Source: Pseudenterobacter timonensis (lineage in GTDB: Bacteria > Pseudomonadota > Gammaproteobacteria > Enterobacterales > Enterobacteriaceae). Taken from it: a DNA stretch of 64,000 nucleotides. The position numbers were made by a program, and so were the translations under genes. Location of the stretch: contig NZ_FCOP01000010.1 of assembly GCF_900021175.1 (NCBI RefSeq), positions 754,940 through 818,939 of the forward strand, in the 5' to 3' direction. Shown one piece after another: positions 27,279 through 35,605 of this stretch (the stretch's first letter is position 1; each line of letters starts with the position of its first letter). The notes under the pieces are model-generated. The model was not told the origin of the DNA. It saw nothing but the letters and a program-made list of their open reading frames with translations, and did no database searches.

Positions 27279-27476
27279 ATGCGCGGACTGATGTATTATT
27301 GGAAACAGATCCCTACAAAAGAGGATTATTTACAAAAATATGATTTGAAGTCACTTTCATGCTATAAATGTGGCTCTGATGATTTGCTCAATGTTGGATT
27401 AATTCATCCTGTAGATAATCGTAGAAGAGTGATTTGCAGAAAATGTAAGTCTGAACTTTATCGGGAAGAAGATTAA
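27279..27476 (+). CDS. Small zinc-ribbon protein
   Basis: 65 residues from the ATG at 27279, with GGGGAG 7 bases upstream. The sequence holds two Cys pairs, CYKCG (about 28-32) and CRKC (about 53-56), spaced as in a zinc ribbon, in an otherwise hydrophilic small protein ending ELYREED. It could bind nucleic acid or another protein. AT-rich, in the accessory stretch; I do not recognise a named homologue. Confidence 0.72.
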   Translation: MRGLMYYWKQIPTKEDYLQKYDLKSLSCYKCGSDDLLNVGLIHPVDNRRRVICRKCKSELYREED

Positions 27477-27552
27477 TTAAGTTCATTCTCAATTTGTTTG
27501 CCTTATTCACTCGTTTAAGGAAAAAACAGTTGATAGAAGATTATTACTTGTG

Positions 27553-27582
27553 AGTGAAGCACTCCTGAGGGAGTGCTTCACT
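27553..27582. terminator. Perfect 13-bp hairpin with 4-base loop
   Basis: AGTGAAGCACTCC-TGAG-GGAGTGCTTCACT. It sits between the zinc-ribbon gene and a minus-strand frame and could end transcripts from both sides, although no T-run follows on either strand. Confidence 0.6.
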
Positions 27583-27589
27583 GGGGCTG

Positions 27590-27856
27590 TTAAGCTGCTA
27601 ACCTTGTTTCAGATGTACTTTCGCTAGCAAACTTTTTGTGTGCTGATTCTTTTTGACGGAGATCCTTCACTTCCTGTCGTATCCGTTCAATGGCATCATT
27701 CATTACAGCGTAATAGTCCTCCGCGCCAGGATGTTTCAGGTCGTTGACATCAGCATCTTTGGATATTCTGGCAAGTAAGCAATGTCCGCTTCTGGCACAA
27801 AGCGGACTGATGCATAGGGCAAGGTCCGCTCTGAGCCAAAAGCGGTCGTTCGGCAT
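27590..27856 (-). pseudogene. Possible gene remnant fused to a dispersed repeat
   Basis: An 88-codon frame. Its first 28 codons (MPNDRFWLRADLALCISPLC...) are simply the translation of the dispersed repeat at 27780-27855. The remaining part, 'DADVNDLKHPGAEDYYAVMNDAIERIRQEVKDL...', is hydrophilic and helix-like and may be the 3' end of a gene whose 5' part was replaced by the repeat. No ribosome site is clear. Function unknown. Confidence 0.35.
27780..27855. repeat. Dispersed TCCGCT/AGCGGA-type repeat, best-preserved copy
   Basis: CAATGTCCGCTTCTGGCACA, then AAGCGGACTGATGCATAGGG, CAAGGTCCGCTCTGAGC and AAAAGCGGTCGTTCGGCAT in order. It is the fullest version: two TCCGCT...AGCGG(A/T)C hairpins in tandem. 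Similar fragments are scattered through many enterobacterial intergenic regions. Confidence 0.75.
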
Positions 27857-28276
27857 GAGTTGTACATGACGAACAGTAATGCCAGTTTATGCAGTAAGCA
27901 CGGTGCTACTAATCTTGACGGCTATATTCCCGTATGAGGAACGCTGAAGTTTGCCCCGGCAATTAGGTGCGGTTCACATTCGTAAGCCTTCCCATCCTGT
28001 CATTTCTGCTATCTCAGGCCATTCATCTATACTGACTATTACCGTGAAAATTTGCACAGGAAGCCGCACCGTATTCAATGTTTTCATTCTGCTGACGAAG
28101 TCAGACACGCATAGGCTACAAAAGATGCTTAAGGCATTGCGAGATGCAACTCTGTGCTCACAGGAGAAGCGTTTGAATAACGTGATCATGTAAATGTGTT
28201 ACTTAAACCGAGAGTTCCTGCCTTAACCCAATAAAACTAAACAATAACAACGTTCTGTTTATCCGGGAGACAAATA
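27857..28276. other. 420-base gap without a supported gene
   Basis: Two overlapping opposite-strand frames of 71-80 codons (27951-28193) have no ribosome site and no recognisable product. The 3' part must hold the promoter of the DUF4126 gene, preceded by CGGGAG. Confidence 0.4.
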
Positions 28277-28750
28277 ATGAAAATTACTAAATTTATTTAT
28301 TCCGCCCTGATTGGCGTTGTCGCTAGCTGCCGTTCTATGACGCCGATGGCGGCCCTCGCTACAGTACGCCTTGCCAGGCGCGACACTCCGGGGAGTCTCA
28401 TGCTGCTGGACCGTCCGTTATTCAAATATGGCGCGTTAGCGATGGGGGCAGGTGAGCTGCTTGGCGACAAGATGAAGTCAGCGCCAGATCGCACCGTGTT
28501 TTTGGGCTTGTCAGCACGTGTGGCCAGTGCAGGGATTGCGGGCGCCGCGTTGGCACCCGCGGGCGAAGAAAAAACCGGGGCAGCGATTGCTATCTCTGCC
28601 GCTGTGCCACTTGCCTATGTCACACTTGCGGCACGCAAAAAAGCCATGGCAGAAATTGGGCAGACCAGAAGTGGCATAATTGAAGATACGCTCATAGTCG
28701 CTATCGGAGCAGCGGTTGTCTTGTTAGCAACACGGCCAAAACGTTTTTAA
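28277..28750 (+). CDS. DUF4126-like inner-membrane protein
   Basis: 157 residues. Hydrophobic segments at about 5-30, 50-65, 80-100, 105-125 and 135-152 and the 'SCRSMTPMAALA' motif near the start match the DUF4126 family (often 'G.RSMTPPA'). CGGGAG precedes the ATG. Function unknown; isolated between gaps with dispersed repeats. Confidence 0.72.
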   Translation: MKITKFIYSALIGVVASCRSMTPMAALATVRLARRDTPGSLMLLDRPLFKYGALAMGAGELLGDKMKSAPDRTVFLGLSARVASAGIAGAALAPAGEEKTGAAIAISAAVPLAYVTLAARKKAMAEIGQTRSGIIEDTLIVAIGAAVVLLATRPKRF

Positions 28751-28841
28751 CGTTCTCAGTCTACAAAGGATGATACCGGCAAGTCTTAATAAATAGGCCA
28801 GTGACTGTTTCTGACACGAAACTGACTTGCTAACTGGGCTG

Positions 28842-28868
28842 GAGGTCCGCTGTGAGTGAAGAGCGGAC
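28842..28868. repeat. Dispersed repeat, short copy
   Basis: GGAGGTCCGCTGTGAGTGAA followed by GAGCGGAC, a hairpin-forming fragment of the repeat seen fully at 27780-27855. Confidence 0.6.
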
Positions 28869-28882
28869 GTTGCAACTTGGAT

Positions 28883-29239
28883 CTAAATGCGCTTTGACTC
28901 AGGAGTTCCCTGATGAAATACCAATTGCCATTGGCCATTTTCACTCATTTCCCAGCATGAAGAACGAAGAGTGGCATTACTGCCATCTGGATCAAAAGTC
29001 CTGTAATGCAATATTGCGAAATTATTTCTAACTATGATAAGTCTAAATTCGTCACTGTGAATTATTGGACTACCAACTTCAGTAGAAAGCGCCTCTATTG
29101 TTTCTGCCCGATCAACTAACATGCCAGATCGCGTTATCTCGCGAAATTCCTCATGAAGTATCTGTTCAAGCCATTCCCGATCGTTCCGCTTGTTATCATG
29201 AAGGGAACATTCGAGCCGTTTAAGTCTCTCAAGAAGCAT
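28883..29239 (-). CDS. DUF4440 / NTF2-like protein
   Basis: 118 residues. The pattern 'LHEEFREITRSGMLVDRAETIEAL' and 'HYRTFDPDGSNATLRSSCWEMSENGQWQLVFHQGT' is typical of DUF4440 (SnoaL/NTF2-like cone fold) proteins, small cytoplasmic proteins with mostly unknown ligands. Lower GC than the core genes. Monocistronic. Confidence 0.83.
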   Translation of the reverse strand: MLLERLKRLECSLHDNKRNDREWLEQILHEEFREITRSGMLVDRAETIEALSTEVGSPIIHSDEFRLIIVRNNFAILHYRTFDPDGSNATLRSSCWEMSENGQWQLVFHQGTPESKRI

Positions 29240-29295
29240 AGTATTGTCCTGATGACATTAGGTCATTAACTTTTAGGACAATGAACGCTGGAAAG

Positions 29296-29322
29296 CAACG
29301 TCCGCTACTGGCACAGAGCGGA
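29296..29322. repeat. Dispersed repeat, short copy
   Basis: CAACGTCCGCTACTGGCACA then GAGCGGAT; first half of the repeat at 27780-27855. Confidence 0.6.
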
Positions 29323-29368
29323 TAAGTTAACTGAGTTGAAGACCCGGACGTAACGTTATTGTTCGGCA

Positions 29369-30268
29369 TTACGCGATCCGTGTAAGCATATTCATTTCAG
29401 CAAGCAACCAGCGTTCAAAATTCTCTAGCGCCGCTTCGTTTATTCCAGTTTCCGTCGGTTTTACTAAACAGAATTTTTTGCTAAGGCTTTCTGATGCTGG
29501 CCAGGGCGAAACAAGCATGCCGCGACTCAATTCATTCTGGATATACATATGCGGTACCAGTGCCACGCCCTGTCCCGCCATTACGGCAGCGATGGCCATT
29601 TCATGAAGATCGTAGCGAACACCCTGAGCCGGATTATCGAGGGTTATCCCACTTTCCCGGGCATAGTGATGCCATGCATCAGGGTTCTGTCGACGGTGAA
29701 TCCGCGGCAGTTCGTTTAGCTGTTTATTGACGTCATTATCTGTTAACAGTGCCGGATGGCACACGGGCACCAGATTTTCCTGAAACAGAAATTGCATACG
29801 CATGCCTGCCCATGCGGAATGTTCAAAATGAATCACAGCGTCAAAGCCACTTCCGGGCAAAATGAAAGGATCGGTTCTGGCAGCAATATTTAACGTTATG
29901 TCCGGGTACAAAGATTTAAAGCCGTTCAGGCGGGGAATAAGCCAACGGCTGGAAAACGTCGGCAGGACGGCGATATCCAGACTCTTACTACCCTCTGGCA
30001 TTCCCATTATGTAGTGCGTATCCCTTTCGAGCCTGTCGAGCGTTTCACGCACGTGATGTGCATAGCGCGCGCCGACAGGGTTGAGCTTTACGCGGCTTCC
30101 CACACGATCGAACAACTTACAGTTCAACAAAGCTTCAAGTCGCGCAATCTGACGGCTAATGGCCCCTTCCGTTAGCGATAATTCCTCTGCAGCACGGGCA
30201 AAATTACCATGCCTTGCAGCGGCATCAAAAGCCTGAAGTGACGCACTACTGGGTATTTTTCTGCGCAT
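29369..30268 (-). CDS. LysR-family regulator (GcvA-like)
   Basis: 299 residues. N-terminal winged helix 'LQAFDAAARHGNFARAAEELSLTEGAISRQIARLEALLNCKLFDR' (about 8-55) and a type 2 periplasmic-binding-like effector domain from about 90. The 'SSASLQAFDAAARHGNFARAAEEL' start is typical of the GcvA/AmpR branch. It is divergent from the 30434-31853 gene pair across a 165-base gap that holds an inverted repeat, so it probably controls that pair. The inducer is unknown. Confidence 0.88.
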   Translation of the reverse strand: MRRKIPSSASLQAFDAAARHGNFARAAEELSLTEGAISRQIARLEALLNCKLFDRVGSRVKLNPVGARYAHHVRETLDRLERDTHYIMGMPEGSKSLDIAVLPTFSSRWLIPRLNGFKSLYPDITLNIAARTDPFILPGSGFDAVIHFEHSAWAGMRMQFLFQENLVPVCHPALLTDNDVNKQLNELPRIHRRQNPDAWHHYARESGITLDNPAQGVRYDLHEMAIAAVMAGQGVALVPHMYIQNELSRGMLVSPWPASESLSKKFCLVKPTETGINEAALENFERWLLAEMNMLTRIA

Positions 30269-30317
30269 GAAAACTGTTCCCTGCTCTTAGCCTGTAATCT
30301 GATTTCATTGACTTAAT

Positions 30318-30333
30318 GTCACTAATTCGTGAC
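30318..30333. promoter_or_regulatory. Candidate LysR operator in a divergent promoter
   Basis: GTCAC-TAATTC-GTGAC is a perfect 5-bp inverted repeat midway between the LysR gene and the divergent pair. Placement suits a LysR recognition site; the match to T-N11-A is only partial. Confidence 0.4.
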
Positions 30334-30433
30334 TTATTATCGATTTTAAGTCTTTTAATCAGCTTGTAGCATGATGAAAAATCATTGAGCAACTGTTTTT
30401 GCTTGTGTCTATGACTCATGTGGAGATGAACTG

Positions 30434-30997
30434 ATGTGGTATACCGTGGAATGCTCGTATAACGATTCTGAAAGCGAGGCAGAATGGAATGCCTTTTACA
30501 ACCAGCAAAAATTGCCCGCATTGATATCTGTCACTGGGTTCACTACATCTCAACGCTTTCGTGCCGTCACATCCGGCTGCCCTGTTTACCTTGCCATTCA
30601 TACTGTTAAAGATGCGGATACTCTTAGTAGTGATGATTACTTTTTAAAAGGAGGGGGTAATTTCGCTCGTTGGCAGAGCTGCATTACTGACTGGCATCGT
30701 AACCTATATGAAGCTGAAGACCTTGCTCCAGACATATCTTCTGAGGAAATTCTGCTATTGAGCTCAAAGCCCATAGACTTTTTAGATACAGAAATGGGAT
30801 ATCGTGGGCTGGAAATGCTGGCGATGGGCCTGGATAAAACACCTGATTATCGCGTTGCCTATGTTTTGCCTTCTGAAATTGCCTCGCGATTTACAGATGT
30901 GCCTGGGGTAGACCTCTATAAGCCTCTTACATCGCAGTTGCAGAGTGCTTTAAAAGAGAAACCATACCCGGCAGAACACATATTCGCCCGAAAATAA
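30434..30997 (+). CDS. Dimeric alpha/beta-barrel (EthD-like) protein, function unknown
   Basis: 187 residues. The beginning 'YTVECSYNDSESEAEWNAFYNQQKLPALISVTGFTTSQRF' has the spacing of EthD/ABM-type barrels (substrate-facing strand, helix, 'LPALLSVPGF'), and the second half repeats the theme less clearly. GGAG lies 9 bases before the ATG. The metallo-hydrolase gene follows after 13 bases, so the two form an operon, probably controlled by the divergent LysR protein. Likely a catabolic or detoxification enzyme; the family call is moderate. Confidence 0.65.
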   Translation: MWYTVECSYNDSESEAEWNAFYNQQKLPALISVTGFTTSQRFRAVTSGCPVYLAIHTVKDADTLSSDDYFLKGGGNFARWQSCITDWHRNLYEAEDLAPDISSEEILLLSSKPIDFLDTEMGYRGLEMLAMGLDKTPDYRVAYVLPSEIASRFTDVPGVDLYKPLTSQLQSALKEKPYPAEHIFARK

Positions 30998-31010
30998 TCC
31001 AGAGGTATTT

Positions 31011-31853
31011 ATGAGCCATCAACCCTTCCCATTCCGTCAGATTGGAGATTTTCAGATAACTGCGCTGAGTGACGGCACTATGTCAGCCAGTCTGGATTTA
31101 CTGTCAGGTATTGAAAAAGCTGATGCGCACGTCATTCAATATAACGCCGGAATCGATGAGCCCGGCAATATCCATATAAACTGTTACCTTATCCGCGGTC
31201 GGGGAAGAGTCATTTTGGTTGATACCGGCGCAGGGCCGCTGAACAACGTGGGGGGACAACTTCAGGCAAACCTTGCAGCCGCTGGCGTTAGCCCTGACGA
31301 CGTGGATACTGTTTTATTGACGCACTGCCATCCGGATCATATTGGCGGCCTGCTGGATGCTGAAAAACGGCCAGTCTATAAACATGCTGAAATTATTCTT
31401 CATCCTCTCGAAGCGCAACACTGGCAGGATGATAAAAAACTAAAAATAGCGAATGAGCGCGGGCAACGTAATTTTGGACTGGTCCGCCAGACGTTACACG
31501 CTTATGCGCAGAACGTGAGTTTTTTTAACGGGGATAAAATAGCGGATGGCATTCTCCCGGTATGGTTACCAGGCCATACGCCGGGACATACAGGCTTTCG
31601 CATTGATTCGGATGCTCAATGCTTATTAATATGGGGAGACATCGTCCATTACCCTCATATTCAGTCAGCACAACCGGCTGTTTCCATTTTGTTTGACGCC
31701 GATCCCGCTCTGGCCGAAGAAACACGGAAAAAAATTCTGGAAAAAGCGGTCAGGGAAAAACTGCTAATTGCAGGCATGCATTTAGGCCAGGCCGGGTTTG
31801 CTAAGGTTCTCAGAGCTGGGAGTGGATACCGCATTTCCTACTCTGAGAAATGA
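31011..31853 (+). CDS. MBL-fold metallo-hydrolase
   Basis: 280 residues. The metal-binding HxHxDH-type motif is 'LLTHCHPDHIGGL' (about 103-115), followed by a His in 'WLPGHTPGHTGF' and Asp in 'LLIWGDIVHYP', the ligand order of lactonase/glyoxalase II-like enzymes. There is no clear signal peptide. Second gene of an operon with the EthD-like protein. Similar proteins include acyl-homoserine lactonases and other esterases; the substrate is not evident. Confidence 0.87.
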   Translation: MSHQPFPFRQIGDFQITALSDGTMSASLDLLSGIEKADAHVIQYNAGIDEPGNIHINCYLIRGRGRVILVDTGAGPLNNVGGQLQANLAAAGVSPDDVDTVLLTHCHPDHIGGLLDAEKRPVYKHAEIILHPLEAQHWQDDKKLKIANERGQRNFGLVRQTLHAYAQNVSFFNGDKIADGILPVWLPGHTPGHTGFRIDSDAQCLLIWGDIVHYPHIQSAQPAVSILFDADPALAEETRKKILEKAVREKLLIAGMHLGQAGFAKVLRAGSGYRISYSEK

Positions 31854-32009
31854 GCGGGTATGCCTGACTGGCTCGTTATTGCCTGGCACATTTCAACGTC
31901 ATCAGCCTTCACGCATAAGCCGCTTATGATATTAAATTGTTAATGGATTGTGTATGTCACTAAGGCACGTTAATGTGAGCGCGAGCGAGCTTACAGAAGG
32001 AACAACAGA

Positions 32010-32350
32010 ATGGAGATTGACGCGTTTGCCTTTGGCATAACCAACTGGAGTGAAATCGAACGAACAGAGCACCGTGGGGAAACGGGTATGGCCTACTGGC
32101 GCACCCAGTTTTTTGGTCAGAAGCCGAATTAAATCCGTGTGCGAATGGTTGAATATACGCCCGGGTACGTTGCAGATCATTGGTGCCAAAAAGGCATGTT
32201 CTTTTTTGCATAGAAGGGCAATTAGAAACCCTGCTCGAAGATGGACGGAAATTTGTTTTAAACGCAGGGATGAGTTACCAGGTTGGCGACAACGCGGAGC
32301 CACATAAGTCCAGCACCACCACTGGTGCAAAACTCTTTATTGTGGACTGA
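32010..32350 (+). pseudogene. Decayed DHCW-motif cupin gene
   Basis: Translation in pieces gives MEIDAFAFGITNWSEIERTE, a stop at codon 41 (32130-32132), then in the same frame 'IRVRMVEYTPGYVADHWCQKG', then after loss of one base near 32188-32194 the rest: 'HVLFCIEGQLETLLEDGRKF' ending 'GMSYQVGDNAEPHKSS...KLFIVD' and TGA. The D-H-W-C motif and this ending identify a DHCW-motif cupin-fold protein of about 110 residues. Two lesions (in-frame stop, frameshift) make it non-functional. A ribosome site (AGAAGGA) still precedes the ATG. Confidence 0.82.
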
Positions 32351-32399
32351 CTCCTGTGCAGGAATGAATGCGTTCGTCTGTTTTTGAGACAGAGCAGAC

Positions 32400-32465
32400 A
32401 TGAATGGAGCAAGGTCCGCTTTGAGCGATTAACGGAAGTTGGTTTGCCGGAAGATCTCTAAAAGT
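32400..32465. repeat. Dispersed repeat with TTTGAGCGAT extension
   Basis: GCAAGGTCCGCTTTGAGCGA then TTAACGGAAGTTGG and, shortly after, GATCTCTAAAAGTGA. It matches the copy near 26822-26890, showing the repeat extends about 60 bases beyond its hairpin. Confidence 0.65.
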
Positions 32466-32504
32466 GAAAGCGGGCTGTTTACAGCTTAGCTGTATAGATT
32501 TTTT

Positions 32505-34469
32505 TCAATTCGCATTAATTTCGCTGAAAAAATTTGTATATTTCCCATCACTACTTTTATCCAAGATAATGAGGTTTTCAATAGATCGTGTGATCGATGT
32601 ATAGATAATCTCAGGAGTATCCTTGTCATCCATAATATAAAATACGGTTTTAGACTCCAGACCTTTATAACTATGTATCGTGGATAGTTTGATCAATCCA
32701 CTATTCGGATAAAAATGATTTTTCTTTGTCCTTCTTACCCGCTCAATATTAGTTTTTATACCGGCATGTCGCTTAATAAAATCACGCAACTCCTCTTTTG
32801 TAAGCGATTTTAATTTATTGATATCGTAATGCTTCCTCCCTTCAGGTAGGAGTTCAATTAGTTCTTCATATGTTTCAAACATACAGGTGGTATTTTCAAA
32901 TTCATTGAATCTTTCATTTAATCGACGAACAAGAAAAATATTAGACGAAAGAATAACAATATCATTTGGATTGAAACTATAATTTCTGATGTAGCTTTGA
33001 ATTTTTTCAAAGCATTTACTTTCCCAGTCGGATGGAAAGAAGTGATATTTAATAATATCAAAATTCATTCCTGACTGGATATTTTGTTGTTCAAATAAAT
33101 CTAAATCTGCATGTTTTTCGACCAGATACTTCAATTGATAATCTTTGAAAATTCGATTTAAAGGCGAGTTGCTGCTTGTACGATAGGAACGACTTAATTT
33201 CTTCCACTCACCAAATCCCTGCGCGATGACGGCCGCTCTTTTGCTATCTCTATCATATATATTTTGTGATTCGTCACCAAACAGAACCATTTCACCCTCG
33301 TGATTGAGGAAGTTGTCACGAATAATTTTTACCCATTCATTTTCAAAGTCCTGAACTTCATCAATCAAAATTGTCTGATACTTACTAACAGAAAAACCGC
33401 TGAATAAATCACGGTTAAATAATTCATTAAATCCATATTTTTCAATCAATTCACTGACATCCTGTTCTGTCTCAATCAATTGAGACATGAAAAACTGATG
33501 ATAATTTGTCACTGCGAAATGTTGATCGTCTCGATAACCAAGAACATCGCTAATTCGGTCTTTAATGAGGTTTTTTAGTGTAATATTGAAAGTCAGAATC
33601 AATACAATATCATCATGCCGATGAAATGCATTTACCGCTCGATTTGCAATTATAGTAGTTTTGCCACAGCCTGCTACACCCTTAATCTTTTCTTTTCCAG
33701 ACACGCTTATTGCCAACTTACTCTGACGCTTATCTAAGAAGATTTTTTTTCCCTGTTTTAACGTATGGTCGCTTGGCATCAAGCGTCTTTTAAAATCGTC
33801 ATACACACGATCGTCGAATAGGACATGTGGCTTAAAGCTTTTAATTTTATTAACGAGTTCTTTTATTCGATCAGCGCCGTAAGCCATGGACTTATCTCTA
33901 GTTAATTTTCTTTTTAGCCGCGAGATTTTGTCTGCCTGTTGATTGTATTGCTCTATAGAAATTTCTTTATTCCTGTATTGTGCATCAATATACTTAGATC
34001 GCGCCATCAATTCACTCTGGGCGTGGGAATATAACGAATCTATATTGGCTTTATTACCTTTGTGTAAATAAACAAACGGCTGGACAATGTTAAAAAAATT
34101 GCGATTTTTTAGATAAGACAGACCTAATACTGGTAAATGTAGATTATATAAATTTGACTTATATCTGAAAGCTTGTGATTGAGGTGATGAAATCTTCGAT
34201 ACCCCTTTTTCAGAACGAACTTGCCATTTATTAAAAGCATCCACACTATAATTAATTAGGTTATAGTCCTTCACTTCAATAATAAACATTGCCGTGTTTC
34301 TTTTAAGAATGATAAAATCAGGGCGATCCCCATCAATAAATGGATTAAAGAAAATTTCGTAGCTATCATCCAAGTTCTCCGTAAGGTGATTTAACAAGTG
34401 AAGCTCACCGGGAGTGGGCGCAACCTTTAAACGGAGTATGTTTTCCAAAGCTGGATGAAGGATAGACAC
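32505..34469 (-). CDS. NERD nuclease domain fused to UvrD/Rep-like helicase
   Basis: About 654 residues from the GTG at 34469, which follows AAAGAGAG; an in-frame GTG at 34499 is the other option. Numbering from 34499: N-terminal NERD nuclease domain (about 30-125) with 'NPFIDGDRPDFIIL' and 'IIEVKDY', i.e. the D..E-x-K catalytic set (D61, E75, K77); then SF1 helicase motifs VAGCGKTT (275-282, Walker A), IDEVQD (379-384, Walker B), FGDESQNIYDRD (about 407-418), and 'STIHSYKGLESKTVFYI' with 'YTSITRS' at the end. Clearly AT-rich and with rare codons compared with the flanking core genes, flanked by dispersed repeats: likely acquired. Possibly DNA repair or anti-phage; unproven. Confidence 0.85.
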   Translation of the reverse strand: MSILHPALENILRLKVAPTPGELHLLNHLTENLDDSYEIFFNPFIDGDRPDFIILKRNTAMFIIEVKDYNLINYSVDAFNKWQVRSEKGVSKISSPQSQAFRYKSNLYNLHLPVLGLSYLKNRNFFNIVQPFVYLHKGNKANIDSLYSHAQSELMARSKYIDAQYRNKEISIEQYNQQADKISRLKRKLTRDKSMAYGADRIKELVNKIKSFKPHVLFDDRVYDDFKRRLMPSDHTLKQGKKIFLDKRQSKLAISVSGKEKIKGVAGCGKTTIIANRAVNAFHRHDDIVLILTFNITLKNLIKDRISDVLGYRDDQHFAVTNYHQFFMSQLIETEQDVSELIEKYGFNELFNRDLFSGFSVSKYQTILIDEVQDFENEWVKIIRDNFLNHEGEMVLFGDESQNIYDRDSKRAAVIAQGFGEWKKLSRSYRTSSNSPLNRIFKDYQLKYLVEKHADLDLFEQQNIQSGMNFDIIKYHFFPSDWESKCFEKIQSYIRNYSFNPNDIVILSSNIFLVRRLNERFNEFENTTCMFETYEELIELLPEGRKHYDINKLKSLTKEELRDFIKRHAGIKTNIERVRRTKKNHFYPNSGLIKLSTIHSYKGLESKTVFYIMDDKDTPEIIYTSITRSIENLIILDKSSDGKYTNFFSEINAN

Positions 34470-34591
34470 GCTAACACTCTCTTTATAATGAATGACCACC
34501 TATAATTTACTATATGATCTAAAAGAAACAAGGATGACATAACAACTTGACATATTCCCTTTCAATTTACACAGATAACAATGTTGGCTAC

Positions 34592-34653
34592 TTTCGCTTC
34601 CGACACAAAGCGTACCAACACGCGGGCCGATCTCCTTTTGAGCGAGGCGCGGA
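34592..34653. repeat. Dispersed repeat, copy between helicase and kinase genes
   Basis: GACACAAAGCGTACCAACAC, then GCGGGCCGATCTCCTTTTGA and GCGAGGCGCGGACACC. Most like the copy at 24916-24967. Confidence 0.55.
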
Positions 34654-34692
34654 CACCTTTGTCTATAGTGAGCAGCACGCTTTAACCGCCAT

Positions 34693-35481
34693 TCACAGCA
34701 TTTTGACTATATCATCTAACCAGCCTGGAAGATGTTCCCTGTACCAGTTGAGATACAAAGGAAATTCTACCTTTTGCCGTTCATCAAGGAGCACAATCAC
34801 TTCGGTGACAATCCATGCTTTGGCAATGGCAATTTCTCTTGCTAACGCTTTAAAATCAGAGAGGTGAGAATGCTGGCAATAGCGTTCAGCGATATCAATA
34901 AATGTTTGCTTCGTACCCATACTTTTTATCAGAGGGGCCAGAACGATGGCGGGACTTCCTTTTCCAAATCTTTCCCAGTCGAAAAGAACTAAATCACCGT
35001 TTTCTCTTCTGCCCCAGTTGCCAGCATTGCTGTCCCCGGAAATCAGGTTTTGATAGCTAAACAAAACATCGCTACATTTCTGAAGCAGCCGTAGCTGTCG
35101 GGCGCTTTTATCAGGTAATGCCAGGAGGATGAGGGATTTTTCGAGTGCGCGTTCTGACCATAAGTGGGGGTGGTAACACCATTCAGGATCCGCAGGAAAA
35201 GAATGTAAGCGTCCCAGTATAACGATGACATCATCAGCTGCGATGTCGATTTGTTCAAGCTTGTGAGGAATATATTCCATTCTTAACTTACGCAGGGTGG
35301 CGTCAGCGGATAAGAGTTCTGGGGTCGCAATTCCCGCCTGATTTAACTCCCTTGCAGCGTATTGATAAAAACTATACTCCACCTCCCCAACCGGACATTT
35401 TTCAATAACTGTATCACCGCAACTACTCACGTTCAGCGTTACTTTCGCGGTGCCCATTCTGGATAAATCCATGGCAGACAT
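34693..35481 (-). CDS. APH/choline-kinase-fold phosphotransferase
   Basis: 262 residues from the ATG at 35481. The catalytic loop 'SGDSNAGNWG' (Brenner-type [HS]GDxxxxN) and metal-binding 'LVLFDWERFGKGSPA' identify the aminoglycoside phosphotransferase / choline kinase / fructosamine kinase fold; the usual His of HGD is replaced by Ser. The substrate is unknown: resistance, homoserine or sugar kinases all share this fold. It lies downstream of the PQQ dehydrogenase terminator and is transcribed alone. Confidence 0.83.
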   Translation of the reverse strand: MSAMDLSRMGTAKVTLNVSSCGDTVIEKCPVGEVEYSFYQYAARELNQAGIATPELLSADATLRKLRMEYIPHKLEQIDIAADDVIVILGRLHSFPADPEWCYHPHLWSERALEKSLILLALPDKSARQLRLLQKCSDVLFSYQNLISGDSNAGNWGRRENGDLVLFDWERFGKGSPAIVLAPLIKSMGTKQTFIDIAERYCQHSHLSDFKALAREIAIAKAWIVTEVIVLLDERQKVEFPLYLNWYREHLPGWLDDIVKML

Positions 35482-35551
35482 ACACTCTCTCGTCAGAATT
35501 AGTGGGTCGATTGCTCTGGTTTGAGTGTACTCACCACAACGGCCCCCACCC

Positions 35552-35580
35552 AAAAAAAGTGGGGCGCTAAGGCCCCACTT
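35552..35580 (-). terminator. Rho-independent terminator of the PQQ dehydrogenase operon
   Basis: On the minus strand AAGTGGGGCC-TTAGC-GCCCCACTT followed by TTTTTT, starting 25 bases after the stop at 35606. Confidence 0.9.
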
Positions 35581-35605
35581 GGATGCAGTGCGATTCTGCC
35601 GTTGC

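Noticed and set aside
27951..28193. Overlapping frames on both strands
   Set aside because: Neither has a ribosome site or known similarity; likely chance.
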